A DNA stretch of 64,000 nt from Natronococcus sp. A-GB7 (lineage in GTDB: Archaea; Halobacteriota; Halobacteria; Halobacteriales; Natrialbaceae): assembly GCF_029688865.1 (NCBI RefSeq), contig NZ_JARUKV010000001.1, positions 309,642-373,641 of the forward strand, written 5' to 3'. The notes beneath the pieces were generated by a model. That model was not told the origin of the DNA. It searched no databases and worked only from the letters and a program-made list of their open reading frames with translations. Positions 19,819 through 28,877 of this stretch are shown piece after piece (the stretch's first letter is position 1; each line of letters starts with the position of its first letter). The translations under genes were made by a program, and so were the position numbers.

Positions 19819-20229
19819 ATGAGTGAGGAGTTTACGAGGGAGGTTCCCGTCCGATTTCGCGATCTCGACCCGCTGAACCACGTCAACCACGCCGTCTACG
19901 CGAGCTACCTCGAGTCGGTTCGGATCGACTACATCGAGGAGGTACTGGACCAGCGCCTGCGGGAGCTGTCGTTCGTGATCGCGAACCTCGAGCTCTCCTA
20001 CCGACGGCCGATCGAGTACGGCGACGAGCCCGTCGTCGCGCTGTGGGTAACTGACCTCGGCGAGACCAGCTGTACGATGGCCTACGAGATCCGGGTCGAC
20101 GGCGAGGCCGCCGCGACCGCCGAGACCGTGATGGTCCACGTCGACGCCGAAACCGGCGCCTCGACGCCGATCGACGAGACGGTTCGCGAGCGGATCCGCG
20201 AGTACGAAGGACTCCAGGCGTCGACCTAG
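19819..20229 (+). CDS. Acyl-CoA thioesterase, 4HBT hot-dog family
   Basis: A 136-residue single hot-dog domain. The motif VRFRDLDPLNHVNHAVYASYLE is the 4-hydroxybenzoyl-CoA thioesterase signature, with the active-site acidic residue in RDLDPLNHVN. Such enzymes hydrolyse acyl-CoA thioesters in the cytoplasm; chain specificity cannot be read from sequence. The start is the ATG of MSEEFTREVPV, nine codons into the open frame. The stop codon overlaps the stop of the convergent methyltransferase in a CTAG palindrome. Confidence 0.85.
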   Translation: MSEEFTREVPVRFRDLDPLNHVNHAVYASYLESVRIDYIEEVLDQRLRELSFVIANLELSYRRPIEYGDEPVVALWVTDLGETSCTMAYEIRVDGEAAATAETVMVHVDAETGASTPIDETVRERIREYEGLQAST

Positions 20230-20912
20230 GCGCCGTCGCCGATCCGTCCGCCCGTCAGCCGAACGACGCCGAAGACGTGGGTCTCGTCAGCGACCGCTCG
20301 CGAGCGCTCCCGGAGCCGCGCGTGGGCCGCGTCGATCTTCGTGTCGAGTCGCAGATGAGGCTCGTTCTCGTAGCGCAGCTTCGTCGTCGGTGGCGTCGAA
20401 AGGACGACGATCGCCCGGAAGACGGCGTTGACGGGCGGGGCGTACCACGCGTCGCTCCGGGCGGCGTTGGCGAGCACGACGTGGCCCCCGGGGCCGACGA
20501 GGTCACACCAGTCGTCGACTGCCCCCGCGGGGTCCTCGAGCATGCCGACGACGAACGTCGCGAGGACGGCGTCGACGTCCTCGTCGACGGGCGGTTGGGT
20601 CGCGTCGCCGCGGGCGACGTGGACGTTGTCGTACTCGGCCGTTAGATCGCGCGCCCGTTCGAGGATCGGTCCTGTGAAGTCGATTCCGACGACGGTTCCC
20701 TCGGGACCGACCTGCTCGCGCAGGTAGGGGAGGTTCGCGCCCGTCCCACAGCCCATCTCGACGACGGTGTCGCCGCGCTCGAGCCGACAGGCGGCCGCGG
20801 CCCGACGGCGAAGCGCCGGAATGCCGGGGGTGCGGCGCGCGATCAGGTCGTAGAGGCGCGCCCAGCGGCCGTAGAACTCCTGTGCGGTCTCCCCGCTCGT
20901 GCTCGCCGACAT
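20226..20912 (-). CDS. Class I SAM-dependent methyltransferase
   Basis: A 228-residue methyltransferase of the UbiE/Methyltransf_11 type. Motif I is VVEMGCGTGANLPYL, motif II GTVVGIDFTGP, and a downstream VARGDATQPPV places the adenine-binding acid. The C-terminal third (TTKLRYENEPHLRL) is not one I can tie to a substrate. Its ATG lies 1 nt after the stop of the ThiR-type gene, so the two are almost certainly co-transcribed; whether the product has any thiamine-related role is unknown. Confidence 0.85.
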   Translation of the reverse strand: MSASTSGETAQEFYGRWARLYDLIARRTPGIPALRRRAAAACRLERGDTVVEMGCGTGANLPYLREQVGPEGTVVGIDFTGPILERARDLTAEYDNVHVARGDATQPPVDEDVDAVLATFVVGMLEDPAGAVDDWCDLVGPGGHVVLANAARSDAWYAPPVNAVFRAIVVLSTPPTTKLRYENEPHLRLDTKIDAAHARLRERSRAVADETHVFGVVRLTGGRIGDGA

Positions 20913-20913
20913 G

Positions 20914-21813
20914 TTAGAGGAGCTGGCGGACGCTATCGGCGATCGACTCCGCGTCGGACCCGAGCACGTAGATCAGCGGTTCGATCCCCATCCCCCCGGT
21001 CTGGTAGAGCACCGTCGCGTCGGGTTGGTCGTCGATGGCCGCGCCGACGCTCTCGTCGACGTCGCCCGACTCGTCGAACTCGGCGGTGACGTGGCCCTGC
21101 TCGGCGAGCTCCTCGAGCAAGTCGGGGTCGTAGGCGACGTTGATCGCCGCCGAGGCGTCGGAGCCGTGGCGACGCGCGGAGAGCAACACCGTCGCGACGT
21201 GCTCGGAGACCCCGAACTCGGGACTCGTGGGCACCGTCGTCCGCCCCTTTACGTCGAAGATCCGTCCCGGGACGCCGGCGACGTCGTCGACGTCCTCGGC
21301 GTCGGGCGTGCAGGCGACGAGGTTCGAGCCGACCGCGGGGATCAGGGTCGCGAACCCGCTCGCGTTCTCGAGGAGCCGCAGCCCGCGTCGCAGCGAGGAC
21401 AGCACCCGCTCGCTGGTCCGAAGCTCGCTCTCGGGGTCGTGCACCCGAAAGCTCGCACCGTGGTCGGCCAGCTCGGGGACGGCCTCCTCGTGGAGCTGAG
21501 CGAGCAGGTCGCTCCCGCTCTCGAGTTCGCGGACCAGCACCTCGGTCTCGATCAGCGCCTGTACCGGCGCCATATCGCCACTAGCCAGGCCCTCGCCGAG
21601 TTCGTCGACGAGGGCGGTGACCCGTTCGTCGTCTGCGATACGGTCGTTGACCGTCACATCCCCGTGGGCGTACTTCGAGACGGCGCTCTGGCTGATGCCG
21701 AGCACCGCCGCGACCTCGCTCTGCGTGAGTCCCCGCTCCCGAAGCTCGCCGGCCAGCAGCGAGCGGAACGTCGGCAGGAACTCGTCGACGACGATCTCTT
21801 CGACGAATTGCAT
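20914..21813 (-). CDS. thiR: ThiR-type thiamine regulator (HTH + ThiN domain)
   Basis: A 299-residue protein. The N-terminus is a helix-turn-helix (ELRERGLTQSEVAAVLGISQ, then SAVSKYAHG), and residues about 120-299 form a ThiN (thiamine-phosphate synthase-like) domain, seen in GFATLIPAVGSNLVAC and the C-terminal YQTGGMGIEPLIYVLG. In Haloferax volcanii this architecture is ThiR, which represses thiamine biosynthesis genes including thi4 when thiamine is plentiful. Here it would bind a thiamine-pathway ligand and act on thi4 at 9886; that link is inference. It is the first gene of a two-gene operon with the methyltransferase. Confidence 0.88.
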   Translation of the reverse strand: MQFVEEIVVDEFLPTFRSLLAGELRERGLTQSEVAAVLGISQSAVSKYAHGDVTVNDRIADDERVTALVDELGEGLASGDMAPVQALIETEVLVRELESGSDLLAQLHEEAVPELADHGASFRVHDPESELRTSERVLSSLRRGLRLLENASGFATLIPAVGSNLVACTPDAEDVDDVAGVPGRIFDVKGRTTVPTSPEFGVSEHVATVLLSARRHGSDASAAINVAYDPDLLEELAEQGHVTAEFDESGDVDESVGAAIDDQPDATVLYQTGGMGIEPLIYVLGSDAESIADSVRQLL

Positions 21814-21870
21814 TTCGTACGTGAGCAGACGCGCGCCGCGGAAATAACTCCTGGGTCCCGGCGGTCAGCG

Positions 21871-22296
21871 TCAGCGGACGATCGTCACTGGGACGGGAGC
21901 GCGACGGGCGACTGTTTCGGCGACACTACCGAGGAGGATCCGACTAACGCCGTCCCGACCGTGGCTGCCGAGGACGATGTGATCGACCCCGTGGGCGCTC
22001 GCGTACTCGGTGATCGTCCGCGCCGGCGATCCCAGCTTCAGCTCCGTTCGGATCTCCCGATCGTGCTCGGCGGCCGTCCGCCGCGCGTCATCGAGCACTT
22101 CCCCACCCTGTCTCCGGAGCCAGCCCTCGATCTCGTCGCTGTAGATGTAGCCGTCCGTGTTGCCGTACCAGTAGCTCGAGGGGTTGATCACGTGCAACGC
22201 GGTGAGCTCGGCGTCCGGAAACGACTCGACGGCGTACTCGAGGGTCCGGTCGGAGCGGTCGGATCGGTCGACGGGGACGAGGATCTGCTTCCCCAT
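21871..22296 (-). CDS. Universal stress protein, UspA family
   Basis: A 141-residue single Usp domain. The start gives MGKQILVPVDRSDRSDRTLE, and the ATP-binding motif is GSHGRDGVSRILLGSVAE followed by APVPVTIV, the ATP-binding subclass pattern (G-2X-G-9X-GS). Likely a cytoplasmic nucleotide-binding stress protein. The open frame extends nine codons upstream but the first strand begins at this ATG. It is divergent from the small membrane protein at 22417. Confidence 0.9.
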   Translation of the reverse strand: MGKQILVPVDRSDRSDRTLEYAVESFPDAELTALHVINPSSYWYGNTDGYIYSDEIEGWLRRQGGEVLDDARRTAAEHDREIRTELKLGSPARTITEYASAHGVDHIVLGSHGRDGVSRILLGSVAETVARRAPVPVTIVR

Positions 22297-22383
22297 GCCA
22301 CACCGTATCACTCGAGCGTACAAATCGGCATCGCTCGCGGCGACGGGGACCGCGGACGTCCTCGAGCCCGCCGCGTCGCGGAC

Positions 22384-22390
22384 GATTTAT
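22384..22390 (+). promoter_or_regulatory. TATA box of small membrane protein gene
   Basis: GATTTAT lies about 30 nt before the ATG at 22417, consistent with a leaderless transcript. Confidence 0.5.
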
Positions 22391-22416
22391 CCCGTCGTCG
22401 GCGAAACCCTCTCTCC

Positions 22417-22770
22417 ATGACCGACCAATCCATCGGGCTCGTGATCGGCTCCGGCGTCGCGACGTTTTTCATCGTCAGCATCGCCGTCGGCGAACTCGCT
22501 CGCGAGCTGATCGGAGTGGGACTGCTCGTCGGCCTTCCCGTCGGCGCGTTGGCTGGCGCCGTCGCGGTCGCGAGCGTCGCGACCGGGCTCGCCGAGTCGA
22601 CCCCGCCCCGTCAGCGCCGGCTGACTGGTGGGTTCGCCGGGTTCACCATCGGCTTCGTGATCGGCACCGCGCTGTCGGCGTACCTACTCCACTTCGATCT
22701 CAGCTCGTCGGTCGCCGCGGGCGCTGCCGTCGGAATCGTCCTGGGAGTCGTCGCCTCCGAGCGGGTCTAG
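22417..22770 (+). CDS. Small haloarchaeal membrane protein
   Basis: A 117-residue protein with four hydrophobic segments (about 7-27, 30-52, 67-88, 92-113) rich in Gly, Ala and Val, and a short basic cytoplasmic loop ([10 protein letters not shown]). I do not recognise the family. The start is the ATG after a TATA box at 22384; the frame is open for another 1.5 kb upstream, but that is an antisense shadow of other genes. The stop overlaps that of the convergent dcd gene in CTAG. Confidence 0.65.
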   Translation: MTDQSIGLVIGSGVATFFIVSIAVGELARELIGVGLLVGLPVGALAGAVAVASVATGLAESTPPRQRRLTGGFAGFTIGFVIGTALSAYLLHFDLSSSVAAGAAVGIVLGVVASERV

Positions 22771-24815
22771 TCCTCGCGCTCGAGCTGGTCGCCGCCGAAC
22801 TCGTCGTCGCTCTGGATCCGCGAGGCCTGCGGGCCGGCCTGGTCCTGGTACTTCGAGCCCCGCTCGCTGCCGTAGGGTCGTTCCGCCTCCGTTTTGAGCT
22901 CGGTGAAGGTGAGCTGTGAGATCCGCATCCCGGGGGTGAGCGCGACGGGCGCGGTGCCGAGGTTCGACAGCTCGAGGGTGATCTGGCCGCGGTACCCGGG
23001 ATCGCAAAGCCCGGCTGTATTCGACAGGAACACCCCGCCCCGGCCGCCGAGGAAGTTTTCGATCGTCCGTCCGTTCGGCTGCACCTCGAGGTCGTAGGTC
23101 GGCTCGACGCGATCGGTCTCCTCGACGGCTGCGACCTTCTCGAACCGGACCCCTCCTTCGAGGAGCTGCTCGAGGCGCTCTGTGTCCGCACCTTCGTCGG
23201 CGTAGACGTCGCAGAACCGACGCAGCGTCGATCGCTTGACCGAGCCGTACTCCTCGTTTTCGACGTTCGAAATGCTCGATTTCGAGGAATAGCCCATCTT
23301 CTCTGCGGCGTCGATCATACGGAGCCCCGCCTCCTCGCGGAGGGACTGAAGCAGTTCGCTCGGGACAGGAACGTACTGGCCCCGCTTGTGAGCGTCCGGA
23401 GCGAGATCGATCGCCCATTCGGTACTGCTGTTGTGAACGTCGCTCGGTTCGATGTAGGTCTCGCGGTCCCGGCTGTAGGTCGAACTCAACAGTCCCAGCC
23501 GGCTAGCGAGATACAGCGTTCGGTCGGCGAGCGCTTCGTTCGCCGTGTACAGCGTGTCTCTCGTCTCGCGCCGACAACCGTCTCCGTCGAGCATCCCCTC
23601 GAGCAGCGCCTCCAGCACGTCGTCGGACCAGTTCCACGCGCGCTCCGGGACGTTCTTTTCGGCACCCTCGCCCGCCAGCCGTCGGAACAGTTTCGCCCAG
23701 AGTGCTGAACAGACGGTCAGCCGTTCGACGCCGTCGTTTCGTTCCCGTCGGTAGATACTCGTCCCGTACTGCTCGAACCACGATTCGACGCGGTCGAGCA
23801 GCTCCGGGTCGGTGTTCGCGATCTGGACCTGCTTTCGGCGGACGGAGCCCTCGGCGATATAGAAGCCGAGGACCCACCCGAACTCGGGCGTGATATCGAG
23901 ATGCCGGGGAAGCCGCGCGTCACTCTGTTTGAACGCAACCTCGGCGTCGTCCGGCGTCTGTACGGACGAGAGACAGGAGAGCGGAGCCGCGTTCCTCGAC
24001 TCGTAGTGACGGCGGGTCGTTCGTCCGATATCGTCGGTCCATCGAACGGCCCCCAACCCGTCGGCTGCGTACGCGACGATCTCGTCGTCCCCCTCGAACA
24101 GCGTCACGAGATCCAGCTCCGTCTCCGTCCCGCGCGGTCCGGGGAGCTGATCGGGAACCATTACGTGCGTTCCCTCGGCATCTTCGCTGGGAATCCGGGT
24201 GACGCCGCCCCACTCGTCGATCGTGAACAGGTTGTGATCCTTCGTGACGTGTACCTGTCGTCCGGACTCGAGCGTGACGCGGTAGATCCGCTTCGTCGGA
24301 TTCGTGATGTAGTTCGTCACCGGGTGCGTGCTCACGCGAAGCGTCTTCGGATCGAACGCGACCGCGTGAGCCGGGCGCTCGTTTTCGACGATGTCGCCGA
24401 TCTCGTAGAAGCCGTATCCGTCCTCCGGGGTCCACAGGAAGACCTCCTCGTCGGCGGGCAACGACGCGTGCACGACGACGGCGAGCCGACCCAGCGACGA
24501 GCGGCCCTCGACGTGGGCGATCAGATCGGCGGGGATCTCGACGCGCTCGTGGGTCGTCCCCAGCACGAAGTCCCCCGGATGGAGGATGAAGTCGTCGCCG
24601 TTGTCGACGACCGTCTCGGTGACGTACTCGTCGACCTCGTGTTCGGCGTTCGGGTGGATACAGGAGATGTTCGTCCGCTGGAACTCGAGGAACTCCCGGC
24701 CCAGGCGGAGGTCGACGCTCGCGGGCTGGATCTGCAACTCGGGATCGTCGAGGGGATCGATAGCGAGGTCCCCGTCCTCGAGGCGCTTCAGAATATCGGC
24801 GTCGGAGAGGATCAT
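22767..24815 (-). CDS. dcd: dCTP deaminase interrupted by an in-frame intein
   Basis: Deaminates dCTP to dUTP in thymidylate supply. The 682-residue precursor is an N-extein (1-117), an intein (118-599) and a C-extein (600-682); splicing would give a 200-residue Dcd, the usual haloarchaeal length. The N-extein has [12 protein letters not shown] and [14 protein letters not shown]; the C-extein has [19 protein letters not shown], with the catalytic glutamate in TLELSN. The intein splits VHA|TAG, the most conserved nucleotide-binding segment, so the unspliced protein should be inactive. The start at 24815 is the family start; the frame extends 29 codons upstream. A TTTAC element sits about 28 nt before it. 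Confidence 0.93.
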   Translation of the reverse strand: MILSDADILKRLEDGDLAIDPLDDPELQIQPASVDLRLGREFLEFQRTNISCIHPNAEHEVDEYVTETVVDNGDDFILHPGDFVLGTTHERVEIPADLIAHVEGRSSLGRLAVVVHASLPADEEVFLWTPEDGYGFYEIGDIVENERPAHAVAFDPKTLRVSTHPVTNYITNPTKRIYRVTLESGRQVHVTKDHNLFTIDEWGGVTRIPSEDAEGTHVMVPDQLPGPRGTETELDLVTLFEGDDEIVAYAADGLGAVRWTDDIGRTTRRHYESRNAAPLSCLSSVQTPDDAEVAFKQSDARLPRHLDITPEFGWVLGFYIAEGSVRRKQVQIANTDPELLDRVESWFEQYGTSIYRRERNDGVERLTVCSALWAKLFRRLAGEGAEKNVPERAWNWSDDVLEALLEGMLDGDGCRRETRDTLYTANEALADRTLYLASRLGLLSSTYSRDRETYIEPSDVHNSSTEWAIDLAPDAHKRGQYVPVPSELLQSLREEAGLRMIDAAEKMGYSSKSSISNVENEEYGSVKRSTLRRFCDVYADEGADTERLEQLLEGGVRFEKVAAVEETDRVEPTYDLEVQPNGRTIENFLGGRGGVFLSNTAGLCDPGYRGQITLELSNLGTAPVALTPGMRISQLTFTELKTEAERPYGSERGSKYQDQAGPQASRIQSDDEFGGDQLERED
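23019..24464 (-). mobile_element. 482-aa intein with LAGLIDADG homing endonuclease, in dcd
   Basis: Begins with Ser1 ([11 protein letters not shown]) and ends [10 protein letters not shown] before a Thr+1 extein residue. Block B is [10 protein letters not shown] (TxxH). The two endonuclease motifs are [11 protein letters not shown] and [11 protein letters not shown], both keeping an acidic residue, so the endonuclease may be active. Near the C-terminal end a short XRE-like helix-turn-helix ([20 protein letters not shown]) is embedded. Block F is [11 protein letters not shown]. Unusual points are Ser rather than Cys at position 1 and Ser rather than His at the penultimate position. Base composition looks less GC-rich than the exteins, as expected for an invading element. 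Confidence 0.93.
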
Positions 24816-24867
24816 ACCCGACGAGTCGAACGGCGGGGGTGTAAACGGTTCGACTCGGATCGAGCTC

Positions 24868-25437
24868 TCAGCCGAGGGCGGGGACGACGAGCAGGGCCGC
24901 ACAGACCCCGCCCGCCAGCAGCGCGGTCGCGGTGGCGGTCGATCGCTCGAGGGAGAAGCCGACCGCGAGCCCGCCGCGCCAGACGTACGCGGCCCAGCCG
25001 CAGGCCAGGAGCGCGAGCGGGACGAACAGCCAGACGTCGGGGGCCGACGGAATCGCGTCCGGATCGACGCCGAGGGTCGCGAGCGCGGCGAGCGTGAGGT
25101 TGAAGGTGGCCAGCCCGACCAGCAGGGGAACGAGCCCCCAGGCCGCGAGCGAGAGCGTCTCGGCCGGTTCGCCGTCGGCGCCGACCGCGAGGACGAGCCC
25201 GTAGAGGACGATCGTCGGCACGACCCAGTACAGCAGCGTCGCCTCGAGGTGTTGAAGTGCCGAGAGCACCGTCACGGGATCGCCAGCGAGATCGCCCGCG
25301 AGCCACCAGCCGAGATCGACGGCGAGCGAGCCGAGCCAGTACGCGAGGACGAGCCCGACCGCTCGCCGCAGCGAGAAGGCGTCAGCGCGAGCGAAGTAGC
25401 CGTCGGGATCGGCAAGCGGGGTCGATGGCTTCGTCAC
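24868..25437 (-). CDS. Yip1-family membrane protein
   Basis: A 189-residue membrane protein with about five hydrophobic segments. The N-terminal pattern [19 protein letters not shown] is typical of haloarchaeal Yip1 (YIF1/DUF1282-like) proteins. Function is unknown; eukaryotic Yip1 proteins act in membrane traffic, which gives no guide here. The open frame begins at 25599, but that part overlaps the divergent pth2 gene antisense; the GTG at 25437 gives the family N-terminus. It lies upstream of dcd on the same strand with 52 bp between them. Confidence 0.75.
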   Translation of the reverse strand: MTKPSTPLADPDGYFARADAFSLRRAVGLVLAYWLGSLAVDLGWWLAGDLAGDPVTVLSALQHLEATLLYWVVPTIVLYGLVLAVGADGEPAETLSLAAWGLVPLLVGLATFNLTLAALATLGVDPDAIPSAPDVWLFVPLALLACGWAAYVWRGGLAVGFSLERSTATATALLAGGVCAALLVVPALG

Positions 25438-25527
25438 GATCCGACCAACAGACGAGCGGCCCAAAACGGTTCGGATCGCGCCGGGATTTTCGCCGCGGCT
25501 ATAGGGATCGGCCCCGTTCGCTCGAGC

Positions 25528-25866
25528 ATGAAACAGGCCATCGTCGCCCGCACCGACATCGGGATGGGACAGGGAAAGCTCGCCGCACAGGTCGCCCATG
25601 CCTCGCTGTCGGCCTACGAGAAAGCCGACAAGCGAACCCGCGATCAGTGGAAGTCAGGGGGTCAAAAGAAAGTCGTCCTGAAGGGCGAAGGCGAACGGCA
25701 GCTCCACGAGCTCTCCGAAATCGCGGAGAGTCGCGGCCTGCCCAGTGCCGTGATCCGCGACGCGGGTCACACCCAGCTCGAGTCGGGCACCGTCACCGCG
25801 CTTGCGGTCGGGCCGGGCGACGAGGACGTCGTCGACCGCGTGACGGGCGAGCTCTCGCTGTTCTAG
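25528..25866 (+). CDS. pth2: Peptidyl-tRNA hydrolase, archaeal type
   Basis: Releases tRNA from peptidyl-tRNA dropped by ribosomes. The 112-residue protein begins [17 protein letters not shown], with the signature [12 protein letters not shown] (catalytic His), LKGEGERQL and [19 protein letters not shown], all diagnostic of Pth2. Length is standard. The ATG is the only start giving the first strand. It is followed 59 bp later by the esterase gene but a T6 run lies between them, so it may be its own transcript; truD, another tRNA gene, is 1.1 kb downstream. Confidence 0.95.
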   Translation: MKQAIVARTDIGMGQGKLAAQVAHASLSAYEKADKRTRDQWKSGGQKKVVLKGEGERQLHELSEIAESRGLPSAVIRDAGHTQLESGTVTALAVGPGDEDVVDRVTGELSLF

Positions 25867-25898
25867 CTCGCCGTCCGCTTCGCCGGCTCGCAAATCCC

Positions 25899-25904
25899 TT
25901 TTTT
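25899..25904 (+). terminator. Oligo-T terminator after pth2
   Basis: TTTTTT follows the pth2 stop by 32 nt and precedes the next start codon by 21 nt, a canonical archaeal intrinsic terminator position. Confidence 0.5.
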
Positions 25905-25925
25905 GCTGGCGCCCGTCGATCGGGT

Positions 25926-26579
25926 ATGACCGACGACCCACACGGCGGACAGTCGATCGAACGGGCCGGCGCCGACCTCGCCGACGCCTCGGCGGCGATG
26001 ATCCTCGTCCACGGCCGCGGCGCCCGGGCGCGAGGGATGCTCGGGCTCGCCGACGAGATCGGGCGCGACGACGTCGCCTACCTCGCACCGCAGGCGGCGC
26101 GGGGAACCTGGTACCCGAACTCCTTCCTCGCCGACCTCGAGTCGAACCAGCCCCACCTCGAGTCGGCGCTCGGGCTACTCGGGGACGTCCTCGAGGAGGT
26201 GACGACCGACGACGGCGACGGGAGCGTTCCCCTCGAGCGGACGGTGCTACTGGGGTTCTCGCAGGGCGGCTGTCTCGCGACGGAGTACGCCGCCCGGACC
26301 GCCGACCGCTACGGCGGGGTCGTCGCGCTCAGCGGCGGGCTGATCGGCCCCGAGGGGACCCCGCGGGAGTACGAGGGATCGATGGCGGGAACCCCGGTGT
26401 TCGTCGGCTGCGGCGATCAGGATCCCCACATCCCCGTCGAGCGCGTCGAGGAAACGGCACGGGTGTTCGAGGACCTCGAGGCCGACGTCGAGAAGCGGAT
26501 CTACGAGGGGATCGGCCACACGGTGCTCGAGGACGAACTCGAGTACGTGCGGGAACTCGTCGCGAACGTCACTGCCTGA
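25926..26579 (+). CDS. Alpha/beta-hydrolase, phospholipase/carboxylesterase family
   Basis: A 217-residue serine esterase of the acyl-protein thioesterase/YpfH group. The nucleophile elbow is LLGFSQGGC, the oxyanion strand AAMILVHGRGA, the acid in GCGDQDPHIP and the histidine in YEGIGHTVLE. It should hydrolyse short carboxylesters in the cytoplasm; physiological substrate unknown. The start is the ATG at MTDDPHGG; the longer open frame upstream is the antisense of other genes. It stands between pth2 and a tiny zinc-ribbon gene. Confidence 0.88.
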   Translation: MTDDPHGGQSIERAGADLADASAAMILVHGRGARARGMLGLADEIGRDDVAYLAPQAARGTWYPNSFLADLESNQPHLESALGLLGDVLEEVTTDDGDGSVPLERTVLLGFSQGGCLATEYAARTADRYGGVVALSGGLIGPEGTPREYEGSMAGTPVFVGCGDQDPHIPVERVEETARVFEDLEADVEKRIYEGIGHTVLEDELEYVRELVANVTA

Positions 26580-26690
26580 CCGAACCGGTTCGGGCGTATT
26601 TTACTGTCAGCTCGGTTATCGCTCGCCGCGCGGACCCAAAACAACGGGGAATTGGATTGAACACTGCCCATTCGGTAGCCCCAGGTGGTG

Positions 26691-26819
26691 ATGAACGCTC
26701 GGTGTCCGGTATGCGACGACGGTTTCGGCGAACTGGTTCAAAAGGACCGCAGTGACGACGGCGTGGTAGCGGAGTTCGAGTGTCCCGACTGCGGACACGA
26801 GTGGTCGGTTTCGATCTAG
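26691..26819 (+). CDS. 42-aa zinc-ribbon microprotein
   Basis: A short gene encoding 42 residues: the opening MNARCPVCDDGFGELV, a short linker, then FECPDCGHEWSVSI. Two CPxC knuckles about 26 residues apart form a complete zinc ribbon. The ATG is preceded by AGGTGGTG, which resembles a ribosome-binding site. Haloarchaea encode many such mini zinc fingers, some with regulatory phenotypes; this one has no assigned role. It lies between the esterase and truD on the same strand. Confidence 0.7.
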   Translation: MNARCPVCDDGFGELVQKDRSDDGVVAEFECPDCGHEWSVSI

Positions 26820-26945
26820 CCGTTCGTCGCCATCTGTACTCTCCTCGATTCGAGAACCGACACGACACCAGCGTCGTCACTCGAGCAGGGACGTCGTCGA
26901 GAACGAACCGATTTACCCGCGGCGGCCGAACCGCCGGCAACGAGC

Positions 26946-28322
26946 ATGCGTCCAGCCCACCCTACAGAGCAGGCCGTCGGGATCGACCACTACGTCAGCG
27001 ACGCCGACGGCGTCGGCGGCCGCCTCCGCGCCGAGGACGACCAGTTCCGGGTTCGCGAACTCGAGCGCTTCGGTACCGAGTCCCTCGAGGCCTCGACCGA
27101 CGCCTACCCCCACCTCGTCTTCCGGGCGACGCTGCGAGGGTGGGATACGAACGACTTCGCCTCCCGAATCTCGGATGCACTGGGGATCTCCCGCGAGCGC
27201 GTGAACTGGGCCGGGACGAAGGACAAGTACGCCGTGACCACCCAGCTGTTCTCGGTGTACGGCGCCGAACCCGAGGAGCTGCCCGACGTCGACGGCGCCG
27301 ACCTCGAGGTGCTGGGTCGGGCGGGACGGAACCTCGAGTTCGGCGATCTGGCGGGCAACGCCTTCGAGGTCGTCGTCGGCGATCCGGAGCGCCCGGCAAA
27401 CGCCGAGACGATCACCGACGAGCTGTGCGAGTTCGGCGGGCTCGAGGGCCGACGGGACGATAGCAAGGGCATCGACGGCGAGAGCGACGCAACACCCATC
27501 GGCGTTCCCAACTTCTTCGGCCAGCAGCGCTTCGGCAGCCGACGCCCGGTCACCCACAAGGTGGGCCTCGAGATCGTCCGCGGAAACTGGGAAGGCGCCG
27601 TGATGGCCTACCTGGGGAACCCGACCGACGCCGAACCCGAGGGGACACAGGAAGCGCGGGCGTTCGTCGAGGAGACCAGAGACTGGCAGGCGGCCCTTGA
27701 GCGCATTCCCAACCGCCTGCGTTACGAGCGCTCGATGTGTCACGCACTGGCCGAGTTCGAGGGCGAGCCCGGTCCCGAGGAGTTCCGCGAGGCCCTCGAG
27801 CGCGTTCCCTCGAACCTTCAGCGGCTGTTCGTCCACGCGGCTCAGTCCTACGCCTTCAATCGGATGCTAAGCGAGCGCCTCGAGCGGGGGCTCCCGTTCG
27901 ACCGGCCCGTCGCAGGCGACGTCGTCTGTTTCTCCGACTCCGACGCCCCGGAGGGGCTCGAGCTGCCCGACACCGACCGCCTCCAGCGCGTCGACGAGCG
28001 CCGGGTCGACTCGGTCACCCGTCACTGCGAGCGTGGCCGGGCGTTCGTCACCGCGCCGCTGGTCGGTACCGACTCCGAACTGGCCGACGGCGAGCAAGGC
28101 GAGATCGAACACGACGTGCTCGCGGACCTCGATCTCGAGCCCGGCGACTTCGATCTGCCGGGGGAGTTCCACTCCACGGGGACCCGTCGAGCGATCCTGG
28201 TTCGGACGGACCTGGGGCTCGGACGTGACCCGCTGACGCTCTCGTTCGCCCTGCCGAAGGGATCGTACGCGACGGTCGTCGCGCGGGAGTATCTGAAGGT
28301 CGATCCCGTCGACCTGGGCTGA
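26946..28322 (+). CDS. truD: tRNA pseudouridine(13) synthase
   Basis: Converts U13 of tRNAs to pseudouridine. The 458-residue protein has the TruD signature [14 protein letters not shown] with the catalytic aspartate in GTKDK, the [16 protein letters not shown] motif ([15 protein letters not shown]), and the C-terminal [19 protein letters not shown]. An insertion (about 285-400) corresponds to the TRUD domain typical of archaea and of normal length. TATA-like TTTACC lies about 35 nt upstream of the ATG. Confidence 0.95.
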   Translation: MRPAHPTEQAVGIDHYVSDADGVGGRLRAEDDQFRVRELERFGTESLEASTDAYPHLVFRATLRGWDTNDFASRISDALGISRERVNWAGTKDKYAVTTQLFSVYGAEPEELPDVDGADLEVLGRAGRNLEFGDLAGNAFEVVVGDPERPANAETITDELCEFGGLEGRRDDSKGIDGESDATPIGVPNFFGQQRFGSRRPVTHKVGLEIVRGNWEGAVMAYLGNPTDAEPEGTQEARAFVEETRDWQAALERIPNRLRYERSMCHALAEFEGEPGPEEFREALERVPSNLQRLFVHAAQSYAFNRMLSERLERGLPFDRPVAGDVVCFSDSDAPEGLELPDTDRLQRVDERRVDSVTRHCERGRAFVTAPLVGTDSELADGEQGEIEHDVLADLDLEPGDFDLPGEFHSTGTRRAILVRTDLGLGRDPLTLSFALPKGSYATVVAREYLKVDPVDLG

Positions 28323-28400
28323 CTCGTCTCGGCGGCGTCGCCGGAAATCGGCGCCGCCTACGCCTGACAGCCTTTTGCTCGCTCGACCCGTACCTCGAGC

Positions 28401-28829
28401 ATGCGAAGCGAACGCCTGCAGCGGGAGATCGACGACCTCGTGGCGCAGGGATGGAAAATCGAGGACGAAGGTCGGGACAGGGTGGTGATGGTCGATCGGG
28501 AGTTCGGCTCCGTCGCCTCCCACATCCTGGTCGCGATCCTGACGATCTGGTGGACGATGGGGATCGGGAACGTCCTCTGGGGGGCGTACAACTACGTCTC
28601 CCGGTCGCGCCGGCAGGTGCTCTGGGAGGGACGCTCGCGCTGTCCGGACTGCGGCGCCGACGTCTCCGAGGACGCCGCGTACTGTCCGTCCTGTGGCACC
28701 GACGTCGAGACCGCGTCCGTCGACGGCACCGGGCTCGCGTGTCCGAACTGCGAGGCCGTCGTCCTCGAGGGGTCGCGGTACTGTCGGGCCTGCGGAACGA
28801 AACTCGCCGACGAGGTGGGCTCCACGTAG
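28401..28829 (+). CDS. Membrane protein with two C-terminal zinc ribbons
   Basis: A 142-residue protein. Residues 1-30 are a small soluble domain (LQREIDDLVAQGWKIEDEG), 38-62 a transmembrane segment (ILVAILTIWWTMGIGNVLW), and the rest two zinc ribbons (CPDCG...CPSCG and CPNCE...CRACG). The N-terminal part resembles domains found with short membrane anchors in haloarchaea. Role unknown; the two-ribbon tail suggests protein or nucleic-acid contacts. It is 48 bp upstream of the DUF2103 gene on the same strand, possibly co-transcribed. Confidence 0.75.
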   Translation: MRSERLQREIDDLVAQGWKIEDEGRDRVVMVDREFGSVASHILVAILTIWWTMGIGNVLWGAYNYVSRSRRQVLWEGRSRCPDCGADVSEDAAYCPSCGTDVETASVDGTGLACPNCEAVVLEGSRYCRACGTKLADEVGST

Positions 28830-28877
28830 TCCGTGGAAAAACAGGGGCGTTTTACACCGGTCTCCCGAATCGCCAGT

